Assembly (NCBI RefSeq): GCF_015521605.1
Contig: NZ_WANV01000039.1
Location: 1-59,634, forward strand
Reading direction: 5' to 3'
Length of the DNA: 59,634 nt
From: Thermococcus sp.
GTDB taxonomy: Archaea > Methanobacteriota_B > Thermococci > Thermococcales > Thermococcaceae
Part shown: piece by piece, positions 1-8,873 of the stretch
Layout: each line of letters opens with the position of its first letter
How positions within the stretch are numbered: position 1 is the stretch's first letter
Translations under genes and position numbers: made by a program
Notes under the pieces: model-generated
Databases searched by the model: none
The model's input: the letters and a program-made list of their open reading frames with translations, nothing else
What the model was told of the DNA's origin: nothing

Positions 1-2
1 AC

Positions 3-2024
3 TTCAAGAACGAGAGCCTGATGGGGCAGTACATCCATCCTGAGTTCCTCATGAACCCCGTAACGGGTGAGAAGGTAACCTACAAGCCAACCGTCATAAG
101 AATAGACGAGGGGAGCGAGTTCGGCGAAAGGTGGGAGGTGCACATCTACGGAGGGATCAGCAAAGGCAGCTTCACGCTATACAGGGTCACCGGGAGCGGG
201 CTGAATGAACTCCAGAGCGGGGAGGTGAGCTTCAGCGGTTCTTCAGCGAGCTTCACGATTGAGAACTTCTCCGGGATGTTCCCTGAGAAGGTTTTCCTCA
301 GAGCCCATGCGGTCCCGATGAGCGAGACAATGCCGGCCTTTTATTATCCGTCGGAGAAGACCTTTGTGTTGATAGCCTCAAAGGGACTGATAGAGTACCA
401 GGAGAGCGCCTTCTTTGGAATGGAAGGCGAGCCCATCAGCCTCAGGGCGACGGCGAGCGGCTATGACCTTAGCTTCGACTTCTACTTAGAGAGGCCCGAT
501 GACTGGCTTCCTTTCGCCGTCTACATAGACAGCACGGACGACGGGAAGATAAACTGGGTCCTGAAGGTCTCGGAAAACGGTTTCCAGCTCCTCGACTCAA
601 ACGGCAACACCTTCAGGGAGGGGGATGTGGAGATTGAGGACACCCAGCTTGGCAGGAAGGTAAGCTTAAAGGTTGAGAACCTCTTCGGTTTAATCCCCTG
701 GATGAGTTTCCGCTTCTGGGCTACGAACTGGATCGACCGCTTCCCGGCCAAGAGCAATCTGTGGCTAGACGCCAACGATGGGATGCTCATTGAAAAGGAC
801 GTCGATAGCTACCTGGTCGTGGTTGTTGAGGACGTGTTCATAAAGGGCAACAAGGACAAGGCCGAGGGTGAGATACAGCTGTCCTCGTGGGCCTACGGTC
901 TCAGCTGGCCTCAGGGCAAGCTTTATCCGGTAAACTACAGCGAAATTTACACCTTCGGCTACCCCGTTGCCCACTGGGTTGAAGCCAAGGACAACAGCAG
1001 GCTGCTCTACCACGACGAGATGTCCACCGGAAGCCTTGGAAGTGCGTTCGTTAACGGCTATCCCATACTGGCGATGCCGATGGAGGAAGCTGAAAAGTAC
1101 CGCATCATCGTCCTCGAAACGGCCGGCTGGGACAGGGACGAGCCGGGCGAATACGTCACCAAGACCGTTGGCTTATTGACTGACTTCGCGGTCGGAATGG
1201 CCACCGGGGAGATAGGGACGATAGCAGAGTACGCCTACAAGGGCGCCACCTGGATGAACTGGCTGGCAACTGGCCAGAGCGCCGACGACTTCTGGGGGAG
1301 CGTCTTCGAGTGGCTTGCTGGAGCAGAGCCGGACAGAGTGGGCGATGCGGTCTACATTTTAAAGCCCAACGAGGCGGACTTCACGAACGGTTACAGGGTG
1401 GTCACCGAATCCAAGGACGGCAACATGCGCGTCACCTACGTCATCTACGAGGTGGAGGTTCCCAGGATTATCCGCTACGACCACCTGAAGGCCGAACTCC
1501 TTGGAGTGAGCTTTACCAAGGATACGGAGTGGGGCGACGACGAGTATTACTACTACGCGAGGGCCTGCTCCGGGTTCGTGAGCAACGGGGAAACGAGGGG
1601 ACTGAACGGCGTTAATGTCGAAGTTGCCGTTCCGGGCGGTTACGCCTACTCCTACCCGGTGCGCTCCGAGGAAGGTTTAACCTTCCACAGGGATTCGTGT
1701 GTGGCATCAAAGCTCCCGCACAAGCACCTTCTCGGGAACAAGGTCAACCTGGATCCAGATCTCGTCATGCTTGACCTCGACGATGCGCGGGTTCCTTTCC
1801 TCTACATGGAGTACTCTGGCTGGGAGAGCGATTCCGGAAAATGGGGCAACGACGATGATCCAATGGGCAACGTGGGGATAACGATACTCCTCGACGACGA
1901 CTACCTCGACTGGGATATCCAGTCCGCAATCCCAACCAAGTACTGGTCGCTGAGCTATTCCGTCTGCGGCGTCTCTGGCGGCTGCTCGGAGGTCTGGCTC
2001 GGGCTGGACGTGAGGGAGGATTGA
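3..2024 (+). CDS. Large multidomain protein of unknown function, 5'-truncated by window edge
   Basis: The frame is open to the left edge with no stop, so the true start lies outside the window; the first internal ATG is at 21. About 670 residues are visible. I do not recognise a family. The protein is rich in aromatic and acidic residues, and two consecutive segments (about residues 25-125 and 135-270) look like beta-sandwich repeats, each with a FSGMFP/LFGLIP-like motif followed by a phenylalanine-arginine strand. Several cysteines cluster near the C-terminus (ACSGF, DSCV, VCGVSGGC), compatible with disulfides in an exported protein. No membrane segment is visible in the part seen. It is convergent with the Dph6-like gene. 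An extracellular location is inference only. Confidence 0.75.
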   Translation, partial: FKNESLMGQYIHPEFLMNPVTGEKVTYKPTVIRIDEGSEFGERWEVHIYGGISKGSFTLYRVTGSGLNELQSGEVSFSGSSASFTIENFSGMFPEKVFLRAHAVPMSETMPAFYYPSEKTFVLIASKGLIEYQESAFFGMEGEPISLRATASGYDLSFDFYLERPDDWLPFAVYIDSTDDGKINWVLKVSENGFQLLDSNGNTFREGDVEIEDTQLGRKVSLKVENLFGLIPWMSFRFWATNWIDRFPAKSNLWLDANDGMLIEKDVDSYLVVVVEDVFIKGNKDKAEGEIQLSSWAYGLSWPQGKLYPVNYSEIYTFGYPVAHWVEAKDNSRLLYHDEMSTGSLGSAFVNGYPILAMPMEEAEKYRIIVLETAGWDRDEPGEYVTKTVGLLTDFAVGMATGEIGTIAEYAYKGATWMNWLATGQSADDFWGSVFEWLAGAEPDRVGDAVYILKPNEADFTNGYRVVTESKDGNMRVTYVIYEVEVPRIIRYDHLKAELLGVSFTKDTEWGDDEYYYYARACSGFVSNGETRGLNGVNVEVAVPGGYAYSYPVRSEEGLTFHRDSCVASKLPHKHLLGNKVNLDPDLVMLDLDDARVPFLYMEYSGWESDSGKWGNDDDPMGNVGITILLDDDYLDWDIQSAIPTKYWSLSYSVCGVSGGCSEVWLGLDVRED

Positions 2025-2028
2025 CCCC

Positions 2029-2706
2029 TCACTCCTTTTTCTCCAGGTGCGCTCTCTTAACTTCGAGAACACCCGAATAGTTGCACTCGTCCCACTTCCT
2101 CTCGACCTCGTCGAAGACTATTCTGGCCTTGAAGAAGGGGGCATCACGAACGAAGGTCTCGAACTCGCCGCCCTCTCCGGCCACATGAATCCTGTACTTC
2201 TCGTGGAGCTTGATAAGTTCTTCCAGGGCTTTCTCGTCTATCCTCCTTCCGAGCCAGCGCTCGTCGAGGCCGTAGGCTGCCGTACCAACCATCACGATGT
2301 CAAAAATTTCTATCAGCTCGCGCATGTAGTCAACGGGGTCGCGGTGCCATGCCGGGGCGAAGCTCTCTATCCCGAGCTCCTCAGCAACCCTGTCCACACG
2401 CTTCTTCTGGTACTCGCTCGCTAAGGCTCCGGCAACGACGCCCTCTATTTTTAACCCCTCAAGGACGGCCTTCATGTCCTCTACCTCTTTCTCCTTCTCG
2501 CCGCTCGTGAAGCCCTTGACGAGCGGAATTCCCACCGCTTTAGCCTGAAGCTCGGTCAGATGAATGTTCGGGACGTGGTACATGTAGCTCTCATCGCTTT
2601 CACTCACCATCGAGACGAGGTATTTGACCTCAAACCCCTGCTTCAGCGCCCAGTAGAGGGCGTAGTTGGAGTCCTTCCCGCCGGAATACAGCACCGCAAC
2701 GCGCAT
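2029..2706 (-). CDS. dph6: Diphthine--ammonia ligase family protein (Dph6/MJ0570-like PP-loop ATPase)
   Basis: A 225-residue protein with an N-terminal PP-loop SGGKDS at residues 8-13, the ATP-pyrophosphatase signature of amidating enzymes. The family includes Dph6, which converts diphthine on elongation factor 2 to diphthamide using ATP and ammonia, the last step of diphthamide synthesis in the cytoplasm. The C-terminal [10 protein letters not shown] motif is typical of the archaeal family. I chose the ATG at 2706 because a GGTGAG ribosome binding site sits 4 nt upstream; a GTG at 2715 overlaps that site. It is divergent from the inositol-phosphate gene. Paralogous PP-loop proteins exist, so the exact substrate is inferred. 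Confidence 0.82.
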   Translation of the reverse strand: MRVAVLYSGGKDSNYALYWALKQGFEVKYLVSMVSESDESYMYHVPNIHLTELQAKAVGIPLVKGFTSGEKEKEVEDMKAVLEGLKIEGVVAGALASEYQKKRVDRVAEELGIESFAPAWHRDPVDYMRELIEIFDIVMVGTAAYGLDERWLGRRIDEKALEELIKLHEKYRIHVAGEGGEFETFVRDAPFFKARIVFDEVERKWDECNYSGVLEVKRAHLEKKE

Positions 2707-2791
2707 CTCTCTCACCCGAAAGCTTCAAATCATTGGTCGGATAATCCTCACTGGAGAGTGGCTCGGCGGGGGCTTTAAAAAGGTGATGCCG

Positions 2792-4075
2792 ATGGCACCA
2801 AAAACGGCGGTGATTCTAGCGGCCGGCCTCGGAACGAGGATGGGGAAGAGACCCAAGGGGCTTATCAGAGTTGCTGGAAGAGAGATTCTATACAGGACGC
2901 TCACCCTTCTAATGAAAAACGGCGTTGAGAGGTTCATAATAGTAACAAACGAGCGTTATGGGAGGCTTTACCGCAAGTTCGTTGAGCGACATGGTTTTCC
3001 TGCGGAGATAGTTATCAATCCCGAGCCCGAGAAGGGCAACGGGCATTCCCTTCACCTGGCCAGCGGGAAGGTTTCGGGGAAGTTTGTTCTGACGGTGAGC
3101 GACCACGTTTACGGCGAGGATTTCATCAGGGAGGCCCTGAAGGGGAGCGGCCTTATAGCGGACAGGAAGCCAAGATGGACGGACGTGGGCGAGGCGACTA
3201 AGGTACGGGTCAGAGATGGCAGGGTTAAGGAGATAGGCAAATCCCTCGACGATTGGGACGCAGTCGATACTGGCTTCTTCGTCCTAGACGAGGGCATCTT
3301 TGAGGTAACAGAGAAGCTGGAGATAGAAAGGGAAGGGGACTACCCCGTGAGCGAGGTCGTAAAGCGGGCCGGGCTTGAGGTTACCTTCATTGACGGCCTT
3401 CCCTGGACAGATGTTGACACTCCCAACGACCTGAAGAAAGCGAGGAGGATGCTCGTCAAGACGGCGGTGAAGGGAACGGGTGACGGGTTCATCAGCAGGC
3501 ATCTCAACAGGAGGATTTCAACAGAGATAAGCTACCTCCTCGCCGAAAGAGTCACCCCGAACGGGATGACGGCCATCACCTTCGCCCTCGGGATGCTCTC
3601 GGCCCTTCTGACGCTCCTCAGCCTCCCCTTGGCCGGAATACTCTATCAGCTGAGCTCAATCCTCGACGGCGTTGATGGCGAATTAGCGAGGGCCCAGCTC
3701 AGGACGAGCAGGCTCGGGGGCTACATCGACTCCCTCCTCGACCGCTACGTTGACGGCGCGTTTCTGGCCCTCCTAGCCTACTCAACCCTCACCGAACCCC
3801 TCTGGCACCTCATTGCCCTCCTCGCTCTCCTCGGCTCGGTGATGGTGAGCTACTCGACGGAGAGGTTCAAGGCGGCTTTTGGAAGGAACGCCTACGCCGA
3901 GATACCCTCCCTGAGGAAGCTGCCCGGCAAAAGGGACGAGAGAATCTTCCTGACGATGCTCTTCCTCCTGTATCCGGTCGAGACTTCGGTTAAAGCGCTC
4001 CTCCTCCTGCTCACCGTAATTACGAACCTGAGGGTCGGCCTGACGGCGTGGCTGGTATGGAGAAAGAAAGGCTGA
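2792..4075 (+). CDS. Bifunctional CTP:inositol-1-phosphate cytidylyltransferase / di-myo-inositol-phosphate-phosphate synthase
   Basis: A two-domain protein of 427 residues. The N-terminal nucleotidyltransferase domain carries LAAGLGTRMGKRPK (residues 9-22). The C-terminal half is a membrane CDP-alcohol phosphotransferase with DGVDGELAR followed by GGYIDSLLD (about residues 290-315), the DGxxAR...GxxxDxxxD signature, and several hydrophobic helices. Known enzymes of this fusion first make CDP-inositol and then condense it with inositol-1-phosphate to phosphorylated di-myo-inositol phosphate (DIP), a compatible solute of hyperthermophiles. The ATG at 2792 is preferred to that at 2786 because AGGTGA lies 5 nt upstream of the former. 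Its partner, inositol-phosphate synthase, is 5 kb downstream beyond an ABC transporter. Confidence 0.9.
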   Translation: MAPKTAVILAAGLGTRMGKRPKGLIRVAGREILYRTLTLLMKNGVERFIIVTNERYGRLYRKFVERHGFPAEIVINPEPEKGNGHSLHLASGKVSGKFVLTVSDHVYGEDFIREALKGSGLIADRKPRWTDVGEATKVRVRDGRVKEIGKSLDDWDAVDTGFFVLDEGIFEVTEKLEIEREGDYPVSEVVKRAGLEVTFIDGLPWTDVDTPNDLKKARRMLVKTAVKGTGDGFISRHLNRRISTEISYLLAERVTPNGMTAITFALGMLSALLTLLSLPLAGILYQLSSILDGVDGELARAQLRTSRLGGYIDSLLDRYVDGAFLALLAYSTLTEPLWHLIALLALLGSVMVSYSTERFKAAFGRNAYAEIPSLRKLPGKRDERIFLTMLFLLYPVETSVKALLLLLTVITNLRVGLTAWLVWRKKG

Positions 4076-4077
4076 GC

Positions 4078-5163
4078 TCAGTCCTCAAGGAACTCAAGGG
4101 CCTTCTCCGTCCTTCTGTCGAAGAGGACTATTCTCTCTTCCCGGAGCTTTACCGTTACCTGCTCACCGAAGCTGAAGTGCTCACCCTCCGGGGCGAAGAC
4201 CTTCACCACCGCACCGTTTATGGACACAGTGACTATCTGCTCCCTGCCGAGGGGCTCGAAGGAATAGACCGTGCCGGCCAGTCCCTCGGCGCTCCCCTTC
4301 ACGACCTCCGCATCGTGTGGCCTGAAGCCGAGGACGACCTCGGTGACCCCGAGCCTCTCAACCAGCTCCCTGTACTGCGCCGGGATCGGAATCCTGCTTC
4401 CGTAGACGTCGAGATGGGACCCCATAACCTCCGCCTCGACGAAGTTCATGGGTGGACTCCCGAGGAAGCCGCCGACGAAGCGGTACTTCGGCCGGTAATA
4501 GACGTCGTCGGGAGCTCCGACCTGGAGTATCACCCCCTCCTTTATCACCGCTATCCTGTCGGCCATCGCCAGCGCCTCGGCCTGGTCGTGGGTGACGTAA
4601 ACGGCGGTGATTCCAAGCTCCTTCTGGAGCCTCTTGAGCTCGGCCCTCACCTCAAGCCTCAGGAGAGCGTCGAGGTTGCTCAGCGGCTCGTCGAGCAGGA
4701 GGACGTCCGGCTCCTTGACCAAAGCTCTAGCTATGGCAACGCGCTGCTGCTGGCCGCCGGAGAGCTGCCACGGATAGCGGTCGAGGAGGTTCTCTATGCG
4801 GAGCATCTCGGCCACTTCCCTGACTTTCCTGGATATCTCATCCTTCGGCGCCTTCCTAAGCTCAAGCGGAAAGGCTATATTGTCGAAGACCTTCATATGC
4901 GGATAGAGCGCCCAGTTCTGGAAGACCAGCCCGACGTTCCTGTCCTTCGGCGGAACATCCGTAACGTCCCTGCCGTCGAAGTATATCCTTCCGCTCGTTG
5001 GCCGGTATATGCCCGCTATCGTGTAGAGGAGCGTGGATTTCCCGCTTCCAGATGGGCCGAGGAGGGCCATGAACTCCCTGTCCTCTATCTCAAGGCTTAC
5101 CCGCTTGAGGGCCTCAAAGTCGCCGAACCTCTTCGTGATGTTGTCCAGGGTGACCTTGACCAT
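4078..5163 (-). CDS. ABC transporter ATP-binding protein, sugar (MalK/MsmX) type
   Basis: A 361-residue cytoplasmic ATPase of a carbohydrate importer. Walker [10 protein letters not shown] is at residues 36-44, the Q-loop at VFQNWALYP, the ABC signature LSGGQQQR at 134-141, then Walker B VLLLDEP and the H-loop YVTHD. The C-terminal ~120 residues form the OB/TOBE-type domain of the CUT1 subfamily, matching the usual 360-370 residue length. ATG 5163 follows a GAGGTGG site by 5 nt; GTG 5172 overlaps that site. It is the last gene of a four-gene minus-strand operon (binding protein, two permeases, ATPase). The substrate is not deducible from this subunit. Confidence 0.93.
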   Translation of the reverse strand: MVKVTLDNITKRFGDFEALKRVSLEIEDREFMALLGPSGSGKSTLLYTIAGIYRPTSGRIYFDGRDVTDVPPKDRNVGLVFQNWALYPHMKVFDNIAFPLELRKAPKDEISRKVREVAEMLRIENLLDRYPWQLSGGQQQRVAIARALVKEPDVLLLDEPLSNLDALLRLEVRAELKRLQKELGITAVYVTHDQAEALAMADRIAVIKEGVILQVGAPDDVYYRPKYRFVGGFLGSPPMNFVEAEVMGSHLDVYGSRIPIPAQYRELVERLGVTEVVLGFRPHDAEVVKGSAEGLAGTVYSFEPLGREQIVTVSINGAVVKVFAPEGEHFSFGEQVTVKLREERIVLFDRRTEKALEFLED

Positions 5164-5173
5164 TCCCACCACC

Positions 5174-6043
5174 TCATCCCTTTATTCCACCGGAGTAGCC
5201 CTGGAGGAGCAGCTGCTGGGCGGTGACGAAGAATATTATCGTGGGGAGAAGGTAGAAGGTTCCGGCGGCCGCTATGAGGGGCATGTGGGAGTACTCGGCC
5301 TCTATGTTGGCCTCTATGAAGGTCGCGAGCGTTGGATATACGAGGAATGTTCTCACGTAGATTATGTCCTGCCAGCCGGCGAGGAAGGCGAATAGGGCAA
5401 CCGCCAGAATCCCGGGCTTTATGAGGGGCAGCATTATCTTCCTCCAGACAGTTATCCGAGATGCACCGTCTATGATTCCCGACCACTCAAACTCCCAGGG
5501 GATCGTGTCAAAGAAGCCCTTCATGAGCCAGATCGACATGGGTATCTCCAGCGCCGCCCTCGCGAGTATGACGTAGGCGAAGGAGTATAGCCCGACGACC
5601 TCGTAGTTCTGGGGAAACGTGAGGCGGTAGAGGAGGTAAACGCCTACTATGAGGGCAACGCCCGGAAAGGCATGGAGGACTAGGAGGAGCACCATCATGG
5701 TCTTCCTTCCACGGAAGTCTATCCTTGAGAGGGAGTATCCGGCGAGGGCACTTATCCCTGTAACGACGCCGGCCACACCGAGGGCCACTATGAGCGTGTT
5801 GAAGGTTATGCGCCATATGTTGACCCTTATTCCGCCCGTGGTGGCTATTTTCCCGCGGAATAGGTTTACCCAGTTCTCAAGAGTCGGGTGGAAGGAGTTG
5901 GGGTCGAGGTTGGTGACCATCTCCGTGCTGAAGCTCGAAAGGACGAGGAGGAGAAAGCCCAGGATGAGCGGGAGGCTCGCAAGGAGGAGGGCGAGGATTA
6001 TAAGCCGCTCGTACCTCTTGGGTCTCGTCTCCACGTCCCTCAT
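5174..6043 (-). CDS. ABC transporter permease, MalG-like
   Basis: A 289-residue integral membrane protein with about six hydrophobic segments and a short cytoplasmic N-terminus. The permease EAA loop, which docks on the ATPase, is visible as IIDGASRITVWRKIMLPLIKP at roughly residues 190-215. It belongs to the MalG half of CUT1 sugar importers by length and by its position after the MalF-like gene. Its start overlaps the stop of the upstream permease gene and its stop is 10 nt before the ATPase start, so the three are translationally coupled. Confidence 0.92.
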   Translation of the reverse strand: MRDVETRPKRYERLIILALLLASLPLILGFLLLVLSSFSTEMVTNLDPNSFHPTLENWVNLFRGKIATTGGIRVNIWRITFNTLIVALGVAGVVTGISALAGYSLSRIDFRGRKTMMVLLLVLHAFPGVALIVGVYLLYRLTFPQNYEVVGLYSFAYVILARAALEIPMSIWLMKGFFDTIPWEFEWSGIIDGASRITVWRKIMLPLIKPGILAVALFAFLAGWQDIIYVRTFLVYPTLATFIEANIEAEYSHMPLIAAAGTFYLLPTIIFFVTAQQLLLQGYSGGIKG

Positions 6044-6981
6044 CAGAAGTCCCCCCTGGGCTTTTTCATCATCCTTTCAAACTTGAGAACCTTGAGCGTC
6101 ACGAAGCCGCCGAGGATTCCGATTATGGAGAGTATGACCGCCGCTGCCGCGGCCAACCCCTGATCCTGCTCTCCCCTGCCGAAGGCCGTGTTGAAGACGT
6201 ATAGCGCCAAGGTTGTTCCGTAGTCCCTGTTGACGAGATCCCACTGAACGAGCAGGAAGAGGTGCGGATACGTCGTCAGCAGGCTGAGGAACTGCCACGT
6301 CAGTACGTAGAGGAGGTGCCATTTAATCATCGGGATCAGGATTCGCCTCGATATCTGCCAGGAAGAGGCACCATCAACCCTCGCAGCTATGACGAGTTCC
6401 CGGGGTATCTGATTCAAGGCCGAGGTGAAGACTATCATCCCGAAACTTACACCCACCAGGCCGTTGACGAAGATTATCACGCTCCACGCCCCCCAGGGCG
6501 TTATCTGGCCCCAGGGGATGGGCTCCGAGATGATACCGAGGCCCATGAGGATCGAGTTCAGAGTTCCGATTTCACTCCCGTGGAAGAAGTAGTACCAGAC
6601 GAGGCTGTAAACCGCTATAGGAGACATCCTGGGAAGGAGCCACAGGAGTCTGTACGAAGATGCCGGCTTCTCTCTTATGAAGAAAGTCGCAAGGGCGAGA
6701 GCAAGGCCGCCAAAGACGTTTATCATGAGCGTTATTCCAACGAAGACGAGGGTGGTCAGGATCACCGCCTTAAACGTCGGGTCGTGCTGGAACATGTAGA
6801 AGAGCCTCTCGTAGTTGTAGAGGCCGACGAACTCGGTGAGGTACCTGTCAACGTTCCAGTTCCTCATCCGGGTCATGCTTATGTAGATGGTCATGAGTAA
6901 GGGCACCAGGTAGAACAGGAACACCATCAGCACCATGGGGGAAAGAAAGAAGGAAAGGTCCCTGAGCTTCCCGTTTGTCAT
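6043..6981 (-). CDS. ABC transporter permease, MalF-like
   Basis: A 312-residue integral membrane protein; the first membrane helix (FFLSPMVLMVFLFYLVPLL) starts near residue 11. The cytoplasmic coupling loop reads AARVDGASSWQISRRILIPMIK, the EAA motif of binding-protein-dependent permeases. It pairs with the MalG-like permease, whose start codon overlaps its stop. ATG 6981 follows a GAGGTGAT site. The gene lies 9 nt after the binding-protein gene, so the operon runs binding protein, this permease, the second permease, ATPase. Confidence 0.92.
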   Translation of the reverse strand: MTNGKLRDLSFFLSPMVLMVFLFYLVPLLMTIYISMTRMRNWNVDRYLTEFVGLYNYERLFYMFQHDPTFKAVILTTLVFVGITLMINVFGGLALALATFFIREKPASSYRLLWLLPRMSPIAVYSLVWYYFFHGSEIGTLNSILMGLGIISEPIPWGQITPWGAWSVIIFVNGLVGVSFGMIVFTSALNQIPRELVIAARVDGASSWQISRRILIPMIKWHLLYVLTWQFLSLLTTYPHLFLLVQWDLVNRDYGTTLALYVFNTAFGRGEQDQGLAAAAAVILSIIGILGGFVTLKVLKFERMMKKPRGDF

Positions 6982-6990
6982 GGCATCACC

Positions 6991-8625
6991 TCATCCCTGC
7001 GGGAACTTCCAGTCCTTGGGTATCTCTCCCTGTATCTCGACGTTCTCCTTGAGCTCCGGGTCTGCGTTGACCTTCTGGACGATGTAGTTGACAGCCTCCC
7101 CCGGTGTCATCTCGCCCCTCAGAACCTTGTCAACGGCCTCCTTGAAAATATCTGCCAGAGCGGGATACTTCGGGTGTGCCGGGGCGAGGTGGGTGTATTC
7201 GAGCATGTAGCTGACGTCCGCCAAGAACTGGGCGTTTATCGGGTTCACAGTTGCCTGAACGATGTCCCTGATGTTGCTCTTCACCTCGTCGCTCAGGTCG
7301 AGGTTGAGGGCCTTGAGGTCGCTGAGCCACTTCTCGTCCTTGATCAGCTCCGCAGCAGCTTTTCTCACGGGCAGGTGGGCGGAGATGACGCTGTGGATTG
7401 CGTTTATGTCCGGGTCACTGGCCTTTATGAGCATCAGGAAGGCGAGCTTGTGGTAGACGTCCTTCAGCTCGTCATACTTGGGGTTCAGCTGCCCTGCCCT
7501 GGAGTTTATCATCCACACGAAGGGCTGGCTGAGGGTTACCGGCTTGTCCCCCTTCTCGCCCGCAGGGAAGAGGGTATAGTAGAACCAGTCCCTCACCTCC
7601 TCGGGCTTCAGGCCCCTAGGTGTCCCGCCTTTGGCGTAGTACTGCTTGGTCTGCCACTCTGTCCAGTACCAGGTTCCGCCTATGTCGAAGAGCGTCCTGC
7701 CCTCGACTATGGCCGGGTGTATCTGCTTGGCCCAGTCCCAGCTCATGATGTCCTTCGGCAGAAGCCCGTCCTGGGCGAACTTCCATTCGACGTAGAGCCA
7801 CTTGTAAACGGCCGGAACGTCCACCACGAGCTTCCCCGTGTTCTCGTCGTAGAGCTTTCCGCCAAAGGCAAAGATGAACTGTATCAGGTCCGGGTGAGCG
7901 GAGCCCTTCCTGTGTATGAGGCCCCACTCGGCCGCCCCGCTTTCCTTGGCCTTCTTAGCCCAGTAATAGACGTCGCTCCAGGTGAACTCACCGTTCTTCA
8001 CCTTTTCATCGAGGCCGTTGAGGTCGAACCCTATCTTCTGGGCCACGTCCTTCCTTATGTAGAGCGGCCTCGCCTCGGTGTCCTGCGGCAGGCCGTAGAG
8101 CCTTCCATTGAACTTGGAGGCCTCGATGAGAGACGGATAGAAGTCGTCGATAACACTCTGATAGGCCTTGGCGTAGTCCGTTATGTCGAGTATGTAGCCC
8201 TCGTCGGCCAGCGTCGGCAGGAATGCGTAGCTGTTGACGAAGAAGTCCCCGGCCTGTCCGAGGGGCTGCTTGCTGAGGTACTCCTTGTATGCATCCTGGA
8301 AGGAGGCGACGTAGTGGGTCTCGGTTATAACAATCTTGACGTTGATTCCGTTGTCGGCCCAGATTTTGTTTATCCTCCTCGCGGCCTCCACTATTCCATA
8401 GACCCTCATGACGCTGTTCGGATCGCCCGAACCCCAGGCGGTGAACTTAACCTCATTAACCCCGTTCTGCTCCAGAACCTTTCCTATCTCCACAAGGTCC
8501 TTTGTAATGTCCCCAGTGAGCTGAACCTCAGCAGAAGAGGTCTTCGCTTCCTCGCCACCGATGCAGCCGCTGGCAATTACTCCGAAAATCACCAGTGCAA
8601 CCAGCCATAGCGCCGCGGCCCTCAT
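6991..8625 (-). CDS. ABC transporter extracellular solute-binding lipoprotein (family 1)
   Basis: A 544-residue exported binding protein. The N-terminus has a positively charged start, a hydrophobic stretch and a lipobox-like ASGC-IGG, then a low-complexity linker, as in archaeal lipid-anchored binding proteins. The body carries family-1 features such as GLPQDTEARPLYIRKD and DIGGTWYW. It is longer than typical maltose-binding proteins (about 400-450). ATG 8625 follows GGAGGG by 8 nt. It is the first gene of the importer operon and diverges from inositol-1-phosphate synthase across 248 bp. Sandwiched between two DIP-synthesis enzymes, it could bind inositol or DIP, but this is inference; a sugar ligand is equally possible. 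Confidence 0.88.
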   Translation of the reverse strand: MRAAALWLVALVIFGVIASGCIGGEEAKTSSAEVQLTGDITKDLVEIGKVLEQNGVNEVKFTAWGSGDPNSVMRVYGIVEAARRINKIWADNGINVKIVITETHYVASFQDAYKEYLSKQPLGQAGDFFVNSYAFLPTLADEGYILDITDYAKAYQSVIDDFYPSLIEASKFNGRLYGLPQDTEARPLYIRKDVAQKIGFDLNGLDEKVKNGEFTWSDVYYWAKKAKESGAAEWGLIHRKGSAHPDLIQFIFAFGGKLYDENTGKLVVDVPAVYKWLYVEWKFAQDGLLPKDIMSWDWAKQIHPAIVEGRTLFDIGGTWYWTEWQTKQYYAKGGTPRGLKPEEVRDWFYYTLFPAGEKGDKPVTLSQPFVWMINSRAGQLNPKYDELKDVYHKLAFLMLIKASDPDINAIHSVISAHLPVRKAAAELIKDEKWLSDLKALNLDLSDEVKSNIRDIVQATVNPINAQFLADVSYMLEYTHLAPAHPKYPALADIFKEAVDKVLRGEMTPGEAVNYIVQKVNADPELKENVEIQGEIPKDWKFPQG

Positions 8626-8822
8626 GGCTACCACCCTCCGAAGTTTTCAAAAGCGAGCCCAAAAAGGCCCGGAGGGAGTTATTTTAGAAAGCGGGCAAAC
8701 GCCATCTTTTATTCAAGTTTTGTTATTTATAAAATTTTTGGACGGGGCTCTGTGGCCGGCGATCGGGAAACGGCGGGAGTATGGAATGTTCAAAGATTCA
8801 TAAAATCGTTTTTTCACCAAAA

Positions 8823-8843
8823 ACTATTTAACTGCTATAAAAT
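8823..8843 (+). promoter_or_regulatory. AT-rich promoter region of inositol-1-phosphate synthase
   Basis: Two AT-rich cores (CTATTTAA and CTATAAAATA) preceded by an A-rich BRE-like stretch lie 30-50 nt before the start codon, the position expected of an archaeal TATA box with a short leader. DIP synthesis is heat-induced in Thermococcales, so control here would matter. I could not identify a convincing Phr heat-shock operator. Confidence 0.4.
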
Positions 8844-8873
8844 AATTTATCGCAAGCAAAGGAGGTGGAGGAA

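Noticed and set aside
7174-8610. 478-codon open frame on the plus strand
   Set aside because: It is entirely antisense to the solute-binding protein gene, which has signal peptide, family motifs and operon context; long antisense frames are common in GC-rich genes.
8711-8740. Glycolytic-motif (TrmB/Tgr) site in the importer/MIPS intergenic region
   Set aside because: I looked for TATCAC-N5-GTGATA and found only AT-rich TATA-like sequence, not the motif.
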